DNA of 33,400 nt from an uncultured Lachnospiraceae bacterium (GTDB taxonomy: Bacteria; Bacillota; Clostridia; Lachnospirales; Lachnospiraceae): assembly GCA_902782995.1 (NCBI GenBank), contig CACZPJ010000025.1, positions 1 to 33,400 on the forward strand, written 5' to 3'. This document shows, in pieces, positions 7,992 through 15,729 of the stretch. Positions within the stretch are counted from its first letter, which is position 1. Every line of letters begins with the position of its first letter. The notes under the pieces are model-generated. The model worked only from the letters and a program-made list of their open reading frames with translations, was not told the origin of the DNA and did not search any database. The translations under genes and the position numbers were made by a program.

Positions 7992-8840
7992 ATGAGCAAA
8001 GCAGATCAGATTTTTATTGATATGTGTAAGGATATACTGGAAAACGGTGTAAGCACAGAGGGGGAAAAAGTCCGCCCGCACTGGGAGGATGGTTCGAGTG
8101 CTTATACGATCAAGAAGTTCGGTGTGGTCAACCGCTATGATCTGTCGAAGGAGTTCCCTGCCATTACCCTTCGAAAGACCGCGATCAAAAGCTGTACCGA
8201 TGAGATGCTCTGGATCTGGCAGAAAAAGTCAAACAATATCCACGACTTAAACAGTCATGTATGGGATGAATGGGCAGATGAGACAGGCTCGATCGGAAAG
8301 GCATATGGCTATCAGATGGGTGTGAAGCATAAATATAAGGAAGGCATGATGGATCAGGTGGATCGTGTGATCTATGATCTGAAGAACAATCCGTTCAGCC
8401 GCCGTATCATGACAAACATCTATGTACATCAGGATCTAAGTGAGATGCATCTGTATCCATGTGCATACAGTATGACATTTAATGTGACACAGAAAAAGGG
8501 CGAGGATAAGCTGGTCTTAAATGCGATCTTAAACCAGCGTTCCCAGGACATCCTGACTGCAAACAACTGGAATGTATGTCAGTATGCCGTATTGGTACAC
8601 ATGTTAGCACAGGTCTGTGACATGCAGGTGGGCGAACTGGTGCATGTGATTGCAGATGCACATATTTATGACAGACATATCCCGGTCGTGAAGGAACTGA
8701 TCACAAGGGAGACACATGAAGCACCGACCTTCTGGCTGAATCCGGAGATTAAGGATTTCTATCAGTTTACGCCGGATGATGTGAAGTTAGAAAACTATGT
8801 GACAGGACCACAGGTGAAGAATATTCCTGTCGCAGTCTGA
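7992..8840 (+). CDS. thyA: Thymidylate synthase
   Basis: Makes dTMP from dUMP using methylene-tetrahydrofolate, releasing dihydrofolate for the DHFR encoded downstream. From ATG 7992 it has 282 residues. Key parts are the dUMP-binding RKT/RRI arginines, catalytic Cys157 in LYPCAYSMTFN, QRSQDILTANNWNVCQYAVL, and the DAHIYDRHI segment. The PCA and QRSQD versions resemble the ThyA of Bacillus subtilis and phage phi3T more than that of E. coli. ATG 7980 is an alternative start four residues earlier, but AAAGG lies only one base before it; from 7992 the spacing is long (13 bases), so the start is uncertain. Confidence 0.93.
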   Translation: MSKADQIFIDMCKDILENGVSTEGEKVRPHWEDGSSAYTIKKFGVVNRYDLSKEFPAITLRKTAIKSCTDEMLWIWQKKSNNIHDLNSHVWDEWADETGSIGKAYGYQMGVKHKYKEGMMDQVDRVIYDLKNNPFSRRIMTNIYVHQDLSEMHLYPCAYSMTFNVTQKKGEDKLVLNAILNQRSQDILTANNWNVCQYAVLVHMLAQVCDMQVGELVHVIADAHIYDRHIPVVKELITRETHEAPTFWLNPEIKDFYQFTPDDVKLENYVTGPQVKNIPVAV

Positions 8841-8896
8841 ACAGTACTTCTAGGATGCGTGTAATACTGCATCTAAGAAGTACTAGGTTCAGACTG
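8833..8896 (+). repeat. 26-base-pair hairpin spanning the thyA stop
   Basis: Arms 8833-8858 and 8869-8896 pair over about 26 positions: CAGTCTGAAC with GTTCAGACTG, then AGTACTTCTAGGATGC with GCATCTAAGAAGTACT, with a two-base bulge and one mismatch. The loop is 10 bases. The thyA stop codon lies in the 5' arm. There is no T run after it, so it is not a classical terminator. Confidence 0.75.
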
Positions 8897-8951
8897 AAGA
8901 ATCCCTTGCAGACCATAGGGGTCTGCATCTGCAAGCAGAGCGGGATTCTTC
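8896..8951 (+). repeat. Three-way-junction element, copy A
   Basis: An outer stem GAAGAATCCC/GGGATTCTTC (8896-8905 with 8942-8951) encloses two hairpins: TGCAGACC with GGTCTGCA, then TCTGC-AA-GCAGA. Copy B follows with a 69-base period. Confidence 0.7.
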
Positions 8952-8964
8952 GCCGTAAGTGTGT

Positions 8965-9021
8965 GTAAGATTTCTTGCAGGTCAAGAGCGACTTGCATCT
9001 GCAAGCAGAACGGGATTCTTC
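8965..9021 (+). repeat. Three-way-junction element, copy B
   Basis: Second copy of the preceding element. The 3' arm GGGATTCTTC and the TCTGCAAGCAGA hairpin are identical, while the first inner hairpin changes to TGCAGGTC with GACTTGCA, keeping its pairing. The outer 5' arm is degenerate but largely pairable with wobbles. The folA start follows 36 bases later. Confidence 0.65.
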
Positions 9022-9057
9022 GCAGTGATGTGATTTTAAATAGAAAGAGGGTTTACC

Positions 9058-9552
9058 ATGAATTTAATTGTTGCAGTAGATAAGAACTGGGCTATTGGTT
9101 ATCAGAATAAGTTGCTCGTCAGTATTCCGGATGACATGAAGTTTTTCCGGCAGACGACGACCGGGAAGGTTGTTGTCATGGGAAGAAAGACGTTAGAGAG
9201 CTTCCCGAATCAGGCTCCGTTAAAGAACCGGACGAATATTGTAGTGACGAAGGATACTTCTTATAAGGGAAACGGCGCGATCGTTGTGCATGATATGGAT
9301 GAGCTGCATGCGGAGCTTTCGAAGTATGCAAGTGAGGATATTTATGTGATCGGTGGGGAGAGCATTTACCGCCAGCTTTTAGACGAATGTGATACGGCTC
9401 ATGTGACCTATATCGACTATGCCTATGATGCCGATACCTATTTCCCGAACCTGGACGGGAAGCCGGAGTGGCAGATTGCAGAGGAAAGTGAGGAACAGAC
9501 CTATTTTGATCTGGAGTATGTATTCCGCAGATATGTAAAGAAACAGGCATAA
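9058..9552 (+). CDS. folA: Dihydrofolate reductase
   Basis: Reduces dihydrofolate to tetrahydrofolate with NADPH, recycling the product of ThyA; target of trimethoprim. The 164 residues show the standard fold: MNLIVAVDKNWAIGYQNKLL at the N-terminus, DMKFFRQTTTGKVVVMGRKTLESF, NIVVTKD, and IYVIGGESIYRQLLDECDTAHVTYID, ending in EYVFRRYVKK. AGAGGG lies upstream of the ATG. It lies 217 bases after thyA, the gap filled by the hairpin and junction elements. Confidence 0.95.
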   Translation: MNLIVAVDKNWAIGYQNKLLVSIPDDMKFFRQTTTGKVVVMGRKTLESFPNQAPLKNRTNIVVTKDTSYKGNGAIVVHDMDELHAELSKYASEDIYVIGGESIYRQLLDECDTAHVTYIDYAYDADTYFPNLDGKPEWQIAEESEEQTYFDLEYVFRRYVKKQA

Positions 9553-9577
9553 GAGGATATGGCAAGGCACTGGTATT

Positions 9578-10534
9578 ATGGATAATTTTATTTTTAGTTT
9601 GAATGTAACACTTCCGATTTTTTTCGTGATGGTAATCGGATATTTTTTAAGACAGATTGGAATGCTCAATGACAATTTTGTAACAGTGGCAAATAAGTTC
9701 AACTTTAAGGTGACACTGCCGTTTATGCTGTTCCGGGATATATCATCGGTAGCGATCCGTGAAGTCTTTGACTTAAAGTATGTGCTGTTTTGCGCAGCCG
9801 CAAGTACGGTCTGCTTCTGGGTGATCTGGGGATGCACGAAGCTGTTTGTAAAAGACCGATCGATCCGTGGTGCGTTTGTACAGGCATCCTTCCGGAGCAG
9901 TGCAGCCGTCATGGGACTGGCCTTTATTGAAAATATCTATGGACAGTCTGCAATGGGACCACTGATGATCATCGGAGCGGTTCCGCTTTATAATATTTTT
10001 TCCGTGATCGTACTGACCTTTGAGGCAGATACAGAGGATGGAGAAGAAAGGGATCATGGAAAGATCAGGCAGGCACTGGTAAATATTGCAAAGAATCCGA
10101 TTATCATTGGAATCCTGCTTGGACTGATCGCAGCTTTGCTGGGGTTAGATTTCCCGGTGATCGTGGATTCGACGGTCAACAAGGTGGCACAGATGGCAAC
10201 ACCGTTAGCATTGATCGCTTTAGGTGCAGGCTTTGAGGGCAGAAAGGCACTTGCAAAGATCAAGCCTACCATAGCAGCCGCACTGATCAAGTTAGTGATC
10301 CAGCCTCTGATCTTTTTACCGGTTGCAGCCGCACTTGGCTTTGACGGAGAAAAGATGGTTGCTATTCTGATCATGCTTGCATCACCGACGACACCAAGCT
10401 GCTATATTATGGCAAAGAATATGAAAAATGACGGTGTGCTGACCGCAAGTGTCATCGTTATGACAACACTTTTAGCGGCATTTACACTGACAGGATGGAT
10501 TTATATTTTAAAAACTACAGGATTCATAGGGTAG
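9578..10534 (+). CDS. AEC family transporter
   Basis: Auxin-efflux-carrier family permease, a ten-helix secondary transporter; bacterial members carry malate, malonate or other organic anions. The 318 residues begin with LPIFFVMVIGYFLRQIGMLND and show FNFKVTLPFMLFRDI, NPIIIGILLGLIAALLGLDFP, MATPLALIALGAGFE and ASPTTPSCYIMAKNM, all family features. It lies 25 bases after folA and 9 bases before ilvB, so it probably shares a transcript with ilvBN; a branched-chain keto or hydroxy acid is a possible substrate, which is inference only. Confidence 0.87.
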   Translation: MDNFIFSLNVTLPIFFVMVIGYFLRQIGMLNDNFVTVANKFNFKVTLPFMLFRDISSVAIREVFDLKYVLFCAAASTVCFWVIWGCTKLFVKDRSIRGAFVQASFRSSAAVMGLAFIENIYGQSAMGPLMIIGAVPLYNIFSVIVLTFEADTEDGEERDHGKIRQALVNIAKNPIIIGILLGLIAALLGLDFPVIVDSTVNKVAQMATPLALIALGAGFEGRKALAKIKPTIAAALIKLVIQPLIFLPVAAALGFDGEKMVAILIMLASPTTPSCYIMAKNMKNDGVLTASVIVMTTLLAAFTLTGWIYILKTTGFIG

Positions 10535-10543
10535 GAGGACGAA

Positions 10544-12271
10544 ATGGATATTACAGGAAGAAAATTAGTTGTAAAGGCTTTACAGGAAGAAGGCGTTGAT
10601 ACTGTATTCGGATATCCGGGCGGTATGGTAACAGACCTTTTCGATGAATTATATAAGCAGGATGATATCCGGGTCATTTTACCAAGACATGAACAGGGAC
10701 TGATCCACGAGGCAGAGGGCTATGCACGTTCTACCGGAAAGGTGGGTGTCTGTATCGTAACAAGTGGTCCGGGTGCGACGAATATCATCACCGGACTTGC
10801 CGATGCACATTATGATAATATTCCGCTGGTCTGTATCACCGGACAGGTGCCGCTTAATCTGATCGGTAACGATGCCTTTCAGGAGGTAGACATTGTCGGA
10901 ATGACAAGAAGTGTCACCAAGTATGGTGTGACGGTAAGGGACCGCAACGACTTAGGAAAGATCCTTAAGATGGCATTTCATATTGCGACAACCGGAAAGC
11001 CGGGACCGGTGCTGATCGATCTGCCAAAGGACATCCAGACAACACCGGGAAAGGCAGAATATCCGGATCATGTGGACATCCGTGGTTATAAGATCAATGA
11101 AGGCGTACATGTCGGTCAGTTGAAAAAGGCTTATAAGCTGTTAAAGAGTGCAAAGCGTCCGCTGATCTTAGCGGGTGGTGGTATCAATATTGCAAAAGCA
11201 AACGATAAGTTAGCAGCGTTTGCGGAAAAAATGCAGGTTCCGGTCGTTACAACGATCATGGGTAAGGGAGCACTTTCTGCACATCATCCGCTCTATGTCG
11301 GCAACTGCGGCATGCACGGAAGATATGCGGCAAATATGGCAGTCATGGAATGTGATGTCCTTTTTTCCATTGGTACAAGATTCAATGACCGTATCACCGG
11401 AGATCTGAATGAGTTTGCACCAAAGGCGAAGATCGTTCATATCGATGTGGATACCGCATCGATTTCGAGAAATGTTGTTGTCGATGTCCCGATCGTTGCA
11501 GATGCGAATGCTGCCTTAGAGAAGCTGATCGAGTGGGCAGAGGAGAAAAAGACCGCGTCCTGGAGAAAACAGATCGCAGAATGGGATAAAGAGAACCCGC
11601 TTGAGATGCGAAGAGACCGTGGCATGACTCCACAGATGATCATGGAAGGAATTAACCACAGCTTCGCCGGAGAAAAGGCAATCTATGTCACCGATGTCGG
11701 ACAGCATCAGATGTGGGCAACACAGTATATCGATCTGGATGAGAAAAAGCAGCTCATCACATCCGGCGGACTCGGTACCATGGGCTTTGGTTTCCCGGCG
11801 GCAGTCGGTGCAAAGATTGGTAACCCGGATACTCCGGTCGTATGTATTACCGGAGATGGCGGCTTTCAAATGAATATTCAGGAGATGGCAACCGCAGTTG
11901 TACAGGGAACACCGGTGATCATCTGTCTGTTGAATAATTACTATCTTGGTATGGTGCGGCAGATGCAGCAGCTCTTTTATGGGAAGCGTTACGAAGCCAC
12001 CTGTCTGCGCAGACGGAAAAACTGTCCGCCGATGTGTAAGGGACCAAGTGATGCCTGTCCGAAGTATGAGCCGGATTTTGTAAAGCTTGCGGAAAGCTAT
12101 GGCGCATACGGCATCCGCGTGGAAAAGGAAGAAGAGATCGAAGCAGCGATCGCTGAGGCGAGAACACATACCGACGCACCGACGATCATTGAGTTTATGA
12201 TTGCAACCGAAGAGATCGTGCTTCCGATGGTGAAGAGTGGAACAGCAATGAGCCAGATGATTTTAAAATAG
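10544..12271 (+). CDS. ilvB: Acetolactate synthase large subunit with Cys-rich insert
   Basis: TPP enzyme that condenses two pyruvates (or pyruvate and 2-oxobutyrate) in valine, leucine and isoleucine synthesis. The 575 residues include FGYPGGMVTDLFDELY, the catalytic Glu in RHEQGLIHEAEGYAR, SGPGATN, the FAD-domain LILAGGGINIA, and the TPP motif GDGGFQMNIQEMAT ending in LLNN. Between GKRYEAT and PDFVKLAESYG there is an insert with four Cys (487, 494, 498, 505; spacing C-x6-C-x3-C-x6-C) that is absent from E. coli and Bacillus enzymes as remembered. AGGAGGACGAA precedes the ATG. It is followed by ilvN after 12 bases. Confidence 0.95.
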   Translation: MDITGRKLVVKALQEEGVDTVFGYPGGMVTDLFDELYKQDDIRVILPRHEQGLIHEAEGYARSTGKVGVCIVTSGPGATNIITGLADAHYDNIPLVCITGQVPLNLIGNDAFQEVDIVGMTRSVTKYGVTVRDRNDLGKILKMAFHIATTGKPGPVLIDLPKDIQTTPGKAEYPDHVDIRGYKINEGVHVGQLKKAYKLLKSAKRPLILAGGGINIAKANDKLAAFAEKMQVPVVTTIMGKGALSAHHPLYVGNCGMHGRYAANMAVMECDVLFSIGTRFNDRITGDLNEFAPKAKIVHIDVDTASISRNVVVDVPIVADANAALEKLIEWAEEKKTASWRKQIAEWDKENPLEMRRDRGMTPQMIMEGINHSFAGEKAIYVTDVGQHQMWATQYIDLDEKKQLITSGGLGTMGFGFPAAVGAKIGNPDTPVVCITGDGGFQMNIQEMATAVVQGTPVIICLLNNYYLGMVRQMQQLFYGKRYEATCLRRRKNCPPMCKGPSDACPKYEPDFVKLAESYGAYGIRVEKEEEIEAAIAEARTHTDAPTIIEFMIATEEIVLPMVKSGTAMSQMILK

Positions 12272-12283
12272 GAGGATAGACGG

Positions 12284-12781
12284 ATGAAAAACAGATGGAT
12301 TGCATTATATGTAGAAAATCAGGTCGGTGTTCTGGCAAAAGTATCCGGTCTTTTTTCCGGAAAATCATACAACCTGCAAAGTCTTACCGTAGGAACAACC
12401 GAGGATGAAACGGTATCCCGTATGACAATCTGTGTGACAAGTGATGATATTACCTTTGAGCAGATTAAAAAGCAGTTAAACCGCATGGTCGAGGTCATCA
12501 AGGTGATCGATCTTACCAATGTGCCGATTCATATGAAGGAGATCCTGTTTGCCAAGGTACTTCACTGCTCCACCGCAGACAAGGAAGAGGTATTTCAGAT
12601 CGCGCAGGTATTTAATGTGCAGGTTGCAGACATCGGAAAGGACAGTGTGCTCTTAGAGTGCAAGCTGACAGAGCGGCGGAACAATGAGCTGATCGCGCTC
12701 TTAAAATCAAAGTATAAGACCATCGAGGTCGTACGGGGCGGAGCGGTAGCGATCGAATCGATCAGTACCTCCTGCCGGTAA
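12284..12781 (+). CDS. ilvN: Acetolactate synthase small subunit
   Basis: Regulatory subunit that activates IlvB and confers valine feedback inhibition. The 165 residues have the N-terminal ACT domain (WIALYVENQVGVLAKVSGLFSGKSYNLQSLTVG, then ETVSRMTI) and the C-terminal ALS small-subunit domain (LLECKLTERRNNELIALLKSK, EVVRGGAVAIE). GGAGGATAGACGG precedes the ATG. A strong terminator follows, ending the transcript. Confidence 0.95.
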   Translation: MKNRWIALYVENQVGVLAKVSGLFSGKSYNLQSLTVGTTEDETVSRMTICVTSDDITFEQIKKQLNRMVEVIKVIDLTNVPIHMKEILFAKVLHCSTADKEEVFQIAQVFNVQVADIGKDSVLLECKLTERRNNELIALLKSKYKTIEVVRGGAVAIESISTSCR

Positions 12782-12816
12782 GAACAACAGCTCTGGAATA
12801 AGAATATCAGACATCA

Positions 12817-12840
12817 GGCGGGAGGTTTCCCGCCTTTTTT
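12817..12840 (+). terminator. Intrinsic terminator after ilvN
   Basis: GGCGGGA (12817-12823) pairs with TCCCGCC (12828-12834) around a 4-base loop and is followed by TTTTTT. A textbook Rho-independent terminator. Confidence 0.95.
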
Positions 12841-12844
12841 GTAC

Positions 12845-12887
12845 TTGTAAAATATATCCACATAAATTATATGGATATATTTTACAA
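12845..12887 (+). promoter_or_regulatory. Perfect 16-base AT-rich palindrome
   Basis: TTGTAAAATATATCCA (12845-12860) and its exact complement TGGATATATTTTACAA (12872-12887) enclose 11 bases, just upstream of the iscR promoter. It could be an operator, or the hairpin of a transcript from the right. No T run on either side makes it a clean terminator. Confidence 0.5.
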
Positions 12888-12894
12888 CCGGATG

Positions 12895-12923
12895 TTGACA
12901 GAAAAATATGGAGGTGTTAGTAT
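12895..12923 (+). promoter_or_regulatory. iscR promoter
   Basis: TTGACA (12895-12900), 17 bases, TAGTAT (12918-12923). The IscR-type operator begins 8 bases after the -10 element. Confidence 0.7.
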
Positions 12924-12931
12924 TTCAAATG

Positions 12932-12957
12932 AAATCCGACTAAAATAGTCGGGATTT
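12932..12957 (+). promoter_or_regulatory. IscR-type operator
   Basis: AAATCCGACTA and TAGTCGGGATTT form an inverted repeat around AAA. It matches the CCGAC/GTCGG style of IscR sites recalled from Clostridia. Its place over the transcription start of iscR suggests autorepression by the holo-regulator. Confidence 0.7.
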
Positions 12958-12974
12958 AATCAAAGGAGAAGGAT

Positions 12975-13421
12975 ATGAAACTTTCAACAAAAGCGCGGTA
13001 TGGTCTCAGGGCGTTTATTGATCTGGCTGTATACAGCGAGAATGGTCCGGTATCTCTGACGATGATCTCGAAAAGACAGGATATATCCGTAAGCTACTTA
13101 GAGCAGCTTGTGGCAAGGTTAAAGCGTGCGGGACTGGTAAAGAGTGTGCGTGGTGCTAATGGCGGATATGAGCTGACAAGACCGGTAAAGGAGTACACGG
13201 TCGGTGAGGTGTTACGAGCCTTAGAAGAGGAGCTTGTTTCGGTTGACTGTGTGGCAGTTAACGGGAAGGCGGATCTGCACTGTGTGGGATCGAAGAACTG
13301 CTTAAGCCGTATTGTATGGGAAAAAATCAATGATAGTATCAACGAAACCGTAGATAATATTTACATCGGTGAACTACTTGAACAAAATAAGACAAATAAA
13401 CAGGAAGGTGAAGAATCATGA
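12975..13421 (+). CDS. iscR: Rrf2-family Fe-S regulator IscR
   Basis: Winged-helix repressor that senses Fe-S status through a bound cluster and controls the isc operon. The 148 residues start KLSTKARYGLRAFIDLAVYS, with recognition region SVSYLEQLVARLKRAGLVKSVRGANGGYEL, and keep three cysteines, Cys92, Cys103 and Cys109 (C-x10-C-x5-C), the usual cluster ligands with a longer first spacing than E. coli IscR. AAAGGAGAAGG precedes the ATG. Its stop overlaps the iscS start (ATGA), so the two are translationally coupled. Confidence 0.9.
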   Translation: MKLSTKARYGLRAFIDLAVYSENGPVSLTMISKRQDISVSYLEQLVARLKRAGLVKSVRGANGGYELTRPVKEYTVGEVLRALEEELVSVDCVAVNGKADLHCVGSKNCLSRIVWEKINDSINETVDNIYIGELLEQNKTNKQEGEES

Positions 13422-14602
13422 AGAAACTGATTTATCTGGATAATGCAGCAACCACTAAGACTGCACCGGAGGTAGTAGAAGCAATGCTGCCATATTTTAC
13501 AGAATACTACGGAAATGCATCTACCGTATATGCATTTGGTGAAGAGAGTAAGAAGGCAGTTACAAAGGGAAGAGATACGATCGCAAATGCACTTGGTGCA
13601 AAGCCGGAGGAGATCTATTTTACCGCAGGCGGAAGCGAATCCGATAACTGGGCATTAAAGGCAACTGCCGATGCATACCAGAGCAAGGGCAAGCACATCA
13701 TCACATCTAAGATCGAGCATCATGCGATCCTGCATACCTGTGATTACTTAGAGCAGCATGGCTTTGAGATCACCTATCTGGATGTGGATGAGAACGGACT
13801 GATTTCTTTAGAGGACTTAGAGGCAGCAATCCGCCCGGATACGATCCTGGTTTCTATCATGTTTGCAAACAACGAGATCGGTACGATCGAGCCGGTTGCA
13901 GAGATCGGAAGAATTGCCCATGAGCATGGTGTTTTATTCCATACGGATGCAGTACAGGCATTCGGACAGGTTCCGATCAATGTAGATGAGATGAACATTG
14001 ATATGTTAAGCAGCAGCGGTCATAAGTTAAACGGACCAAAGGGAATCGGCTTTTTATATATCCGTAAGGGCGTTAAGATCCGTTCCTTTATTCATGGCGG
14101 TGCACAGGAGAGAAAGCGTCGTGCCGGAACAGAGAACGTGCCGGGTATTGTAGGCTTCGGTAAGGCAGTAGAGCTTGCGGTTGCAAATATGAAGGAACGT
14201 ACAGATAAGGAAATCGAGCTTCGTGACCACCTGATCGAAAGAATTGAAAAAGAGATTCCGTATGTAAAGGTAAACGGAGACCGTGTGAAACGTCTTCCGA
14301 ATAACGTCAATGTATGTTTCCGGTTCGTCGAGGGAGAATCCCTTTTGATCATGTTAGATATGAAGGGAATCTGCGCATCCTCCGGTTCTGCATGTACATC
14401 CGGTTCCTTAGATCCGTCCCATGTACTTTTGGCAATCGGACTGCCACATGAGATCGCACATGGATCACTTCGTCTGACACTTGGTGCAGATACAACGAAG
14501 GAAGATGTAGATACAACCGTAGATGAGTTAAAGAAGATTGTTGCACATCTGCGTGAGATGTCACCATTATATGAAGACTTTGTAAAAAACGAAGCAAAAT
14601 AA
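13418..14602 (+). CDS. iscS: Cysteine desulfurase
   Basis: PLP enzyme that takes sulfur from cysteine, leaving alanine, and passes the persulfide to the IscU scaffold. The 394 residues show the N-terminal YLDNAATTKTAPEVVEAMLPY, PLP Lys203 in SSGHKLNGPKGIGF, and the catalytic-loop Cys326 in SSGSACTSGSLDPSHVL. The SSGSACTSG form places it in the IscS/NifS group I. Overlaps iscR by four bases and is followed 21 bases later by iscU. Confidence 0.95.
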   Translation: MKKLIYLDNAATTKTAPEVVEAMLPYFTEYYGNASTVYAFGEESKKAVTKGRDTIANALGAKPEEIYFTAGGSESDNWALKATADAYQSKGKHIITSKIEHHAILHTCDYLEQHGFEITYLDVDENGLISLEDLEAAIRPDTILVSIMFANNEIGTIEPVAEIGRIAHEHGVLFHTDAVQAFGQVPINVDEMNIDMLSSSGHKLNGPKGIGFLYIRKGVKIRSFIHGGAQERKRRAGTENVPGIVGFGKAVELAVANMKERTDKEIELRDHLIERIEKEIPYVKVNGDRVKRLPNNVNVCFRFVEGESLLIMLDMKGICASSGSACTSGSLDPSHVLLAIGLPHEIAHGSLRLTLGADTTKEDVDTTVDELKKIVAHLREMSPLYEDFVKNEAK

Positions 14603-14623
14603 CAGGATAGGAAGGATAAAATT

Positions 14624-15061
14624 ATGTATAGTGAAAAGGTAATGGATCATTTTCAGCATCCAAGAAATGTAGGAGAAATCGAAAATGCAAGTGGTGTTGG
14701 TACTGTTGGTAACGCAAAATGTGGCGACATCATGAGAATCTATTTAGACATCGATGATGACGGAATCATCCGTGACTGCAAGTTTAAGACCTTCGGATGC
14801 GGTGCAGCCGTTGCAACAAGCAGTATGGCAACTGAGCTTGTTATGGGTAAGTCCATTCAGGAGGCATTACAGGTAACAAATAAGGCAGTTATGGAAGCAT
14901 TAGACGGACTTCCACCAGTGAAGGTTCACTGCTCTCTTTTAGCAGAAGAGGGTATCCATGCAGCACTCTGGGATTATGCAACAAAGCATGGCATTAAGAT
15001 CGAAGGACTTGAAAAGCCAAAGAATGATATTTCCGAGGGATTAGAGGACGAAGATTACTAA
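14624..15061 (+). CDS. iscU: Fe-S cluster scaffold protein IscU/NifU
   Basis: Scaffold on which IscS sulfur and iron are assembled into 2Fe-2S clusters. The 145 residues carry the three cluster cysteines, Cys33 in AKCGD, Cys59 in FGCGAA and Cys103 in VHCS, with Asp35 after the first as in IscU. LPPVKVHCS corresponds to the LPPVK chaperone-binding motif of IscU. The C-terminus has an acidic extension. Third gene of the iscR operon; no clear terminator follows. Confidence 0.95.
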   Translation: MYSEKVMDHFQHPRNVGEIENASGVGTVGNAKCGDIMRIYLDIDDDGIIRDCKFKTFGCGAAVATSSMATELVMGKSIQEALQVTNKAVMEALDGLPPVKVHCSLLAEEGIHAALWDYATKHGIKIEGLEKPKNDISEGLEDEDY

Positions 15062-15095
15062 AAACTCTGAAACGGCAGGTTCCCAATAATTCATA

Positions 15096-15124
15096 TTGAC
15101 ATACTAGGAAAAGAGAAGTATACT
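15096..15124 (+). promoter_or_regulatory. Promoter of the second Rrf2 regulator
   Basis: TTGACA (15096-15101), 17 bases and TATACT (15119-15124). The spacer begins TACTAGGA, and TACTAGTA overlaps the -10, a possible direct-repeat operator. Confidence 0.7.
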
Positions 15125-15173
15125 AGTACCATTGAATGATACAGGTAATCGTTATATAGAAATGGAGAGCAAT

Positions 15174-15608
15174 ATGAAGATATCTACAAAGGGTCGTTAT
15201 GCAGTACGTTTATTACTCGACATAGCAATGAATGATGAAGTGGAACCGGTACGTTTAAAGGATACCGCAGAGCGTCAGGATATTTCCATGAAGTATTTAG
15301 AGCAGATCATATCAATACTTGTCCGCGCAGGATATGTAAAAAGTATCCGTGGACCGCAGGGCGGTTATCGTCTGACAAAGGAGCCGAAGGATTATACGAT
15401 CGGAATGATCTTAAGACAGGTCGAAGGCAGTCTTGCCCCGGTGTCCTGCTTAGATGATGATGTCAATACCTGTGAGCGTCAGGAAGAATGTGTATCGCTT
15501 AGGATCTGGAGGGAATTAAACGATGCGATCAATGGTGTGGTAGATAAGTACACCCTGCAGGATCTGATCGAATGGCAGCAGGAAGCCAACCTTGATTATT
15601 GTATTTAA
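15174..15608 (+). CDS. Second Rrf2-family regulator, IscR/CymR-like
   Basis: Winged-helix regulator of 144 residues starting KISTKGRYAVRLLLDIA; ATG 15174 is chosen because GGAGAG is well spaced and the family starts here, while ATG 15132 would add a non-family extension. The DNA-binding region SMKYLEQIISILVRAGYVKSIRGPQGGYRL closely parallels IscR of this window. It keeps Cys92, Cys100 and Cys106 (C-x7-C-x5-C), so a Fe-S cluster is likely. Bacillus CymR, the cysteine-metabolism repressor, belongs to the same family but as remembered lacks this triad. TAGGA boxes here, at cysK and at metY hint at a sulfur regulon, which is inference. Confidence 0.85.
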   Translation: MKISTKGRYAVRLLLDIAMNDEVEPVRLKDTAERQDISMKYLEQIISILVRAGYVKSIRGPQGGYRLTKEPKDYTIGMILRQVEGSLAPVSCLDDDVNTCERQEECVSLRIWRELNDAINGVVDKYTLQDLIEWQQEANLDYCI

Positions 15609-15624
15609 TATCAGTTTCAGAAGC

Positions 15625-15673
15625 CAGAGATTATGTGTTTCATAGAGATATGGAATGCATGATCTCTGTTTTT
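15625..15673 (+). terminator. Intrinsic terminator after the second Rrf2 gene
   Basis: A stem of about 17 base pairs with several G-U pairs (CAGAGATTATG on one side, CATGATCTCTG on the other) is followed by TTTTT. Confidence 0.8.
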
Positions 15674-15729
15674 GTGTATGAATGCTCCTTTTTTGTACAA
15701 AATAGATAAAAGCAGAGGAGGAGCAGAAA

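Noticed and set aside
8896..9021. Direct repeats between thyA and folA as a CRISPR array
   Set aside because: Only two imperfect copies with strong internal pairing and no spacer pattern or cas genes.
9379..9912. Minus-strand frame over folA and the AEC gene
   Set aside because: Antisense to two well-supported genes; no promoter or ribosome site.
11516..12169. Long minus-strand open frame inside ilvB
   Set aside because: It lies antisense to strongly supported IlvB motifs, has odd Cys/His/Arg-rich composition and no ribosome site.
15609..15729. PTS antiterminator (RAT/LicT-type) before the EIICBA gene
   Set aside because: The terminator fits the end of the Rrf2 gene, and no RAT consensus overlaps its 5' arm.
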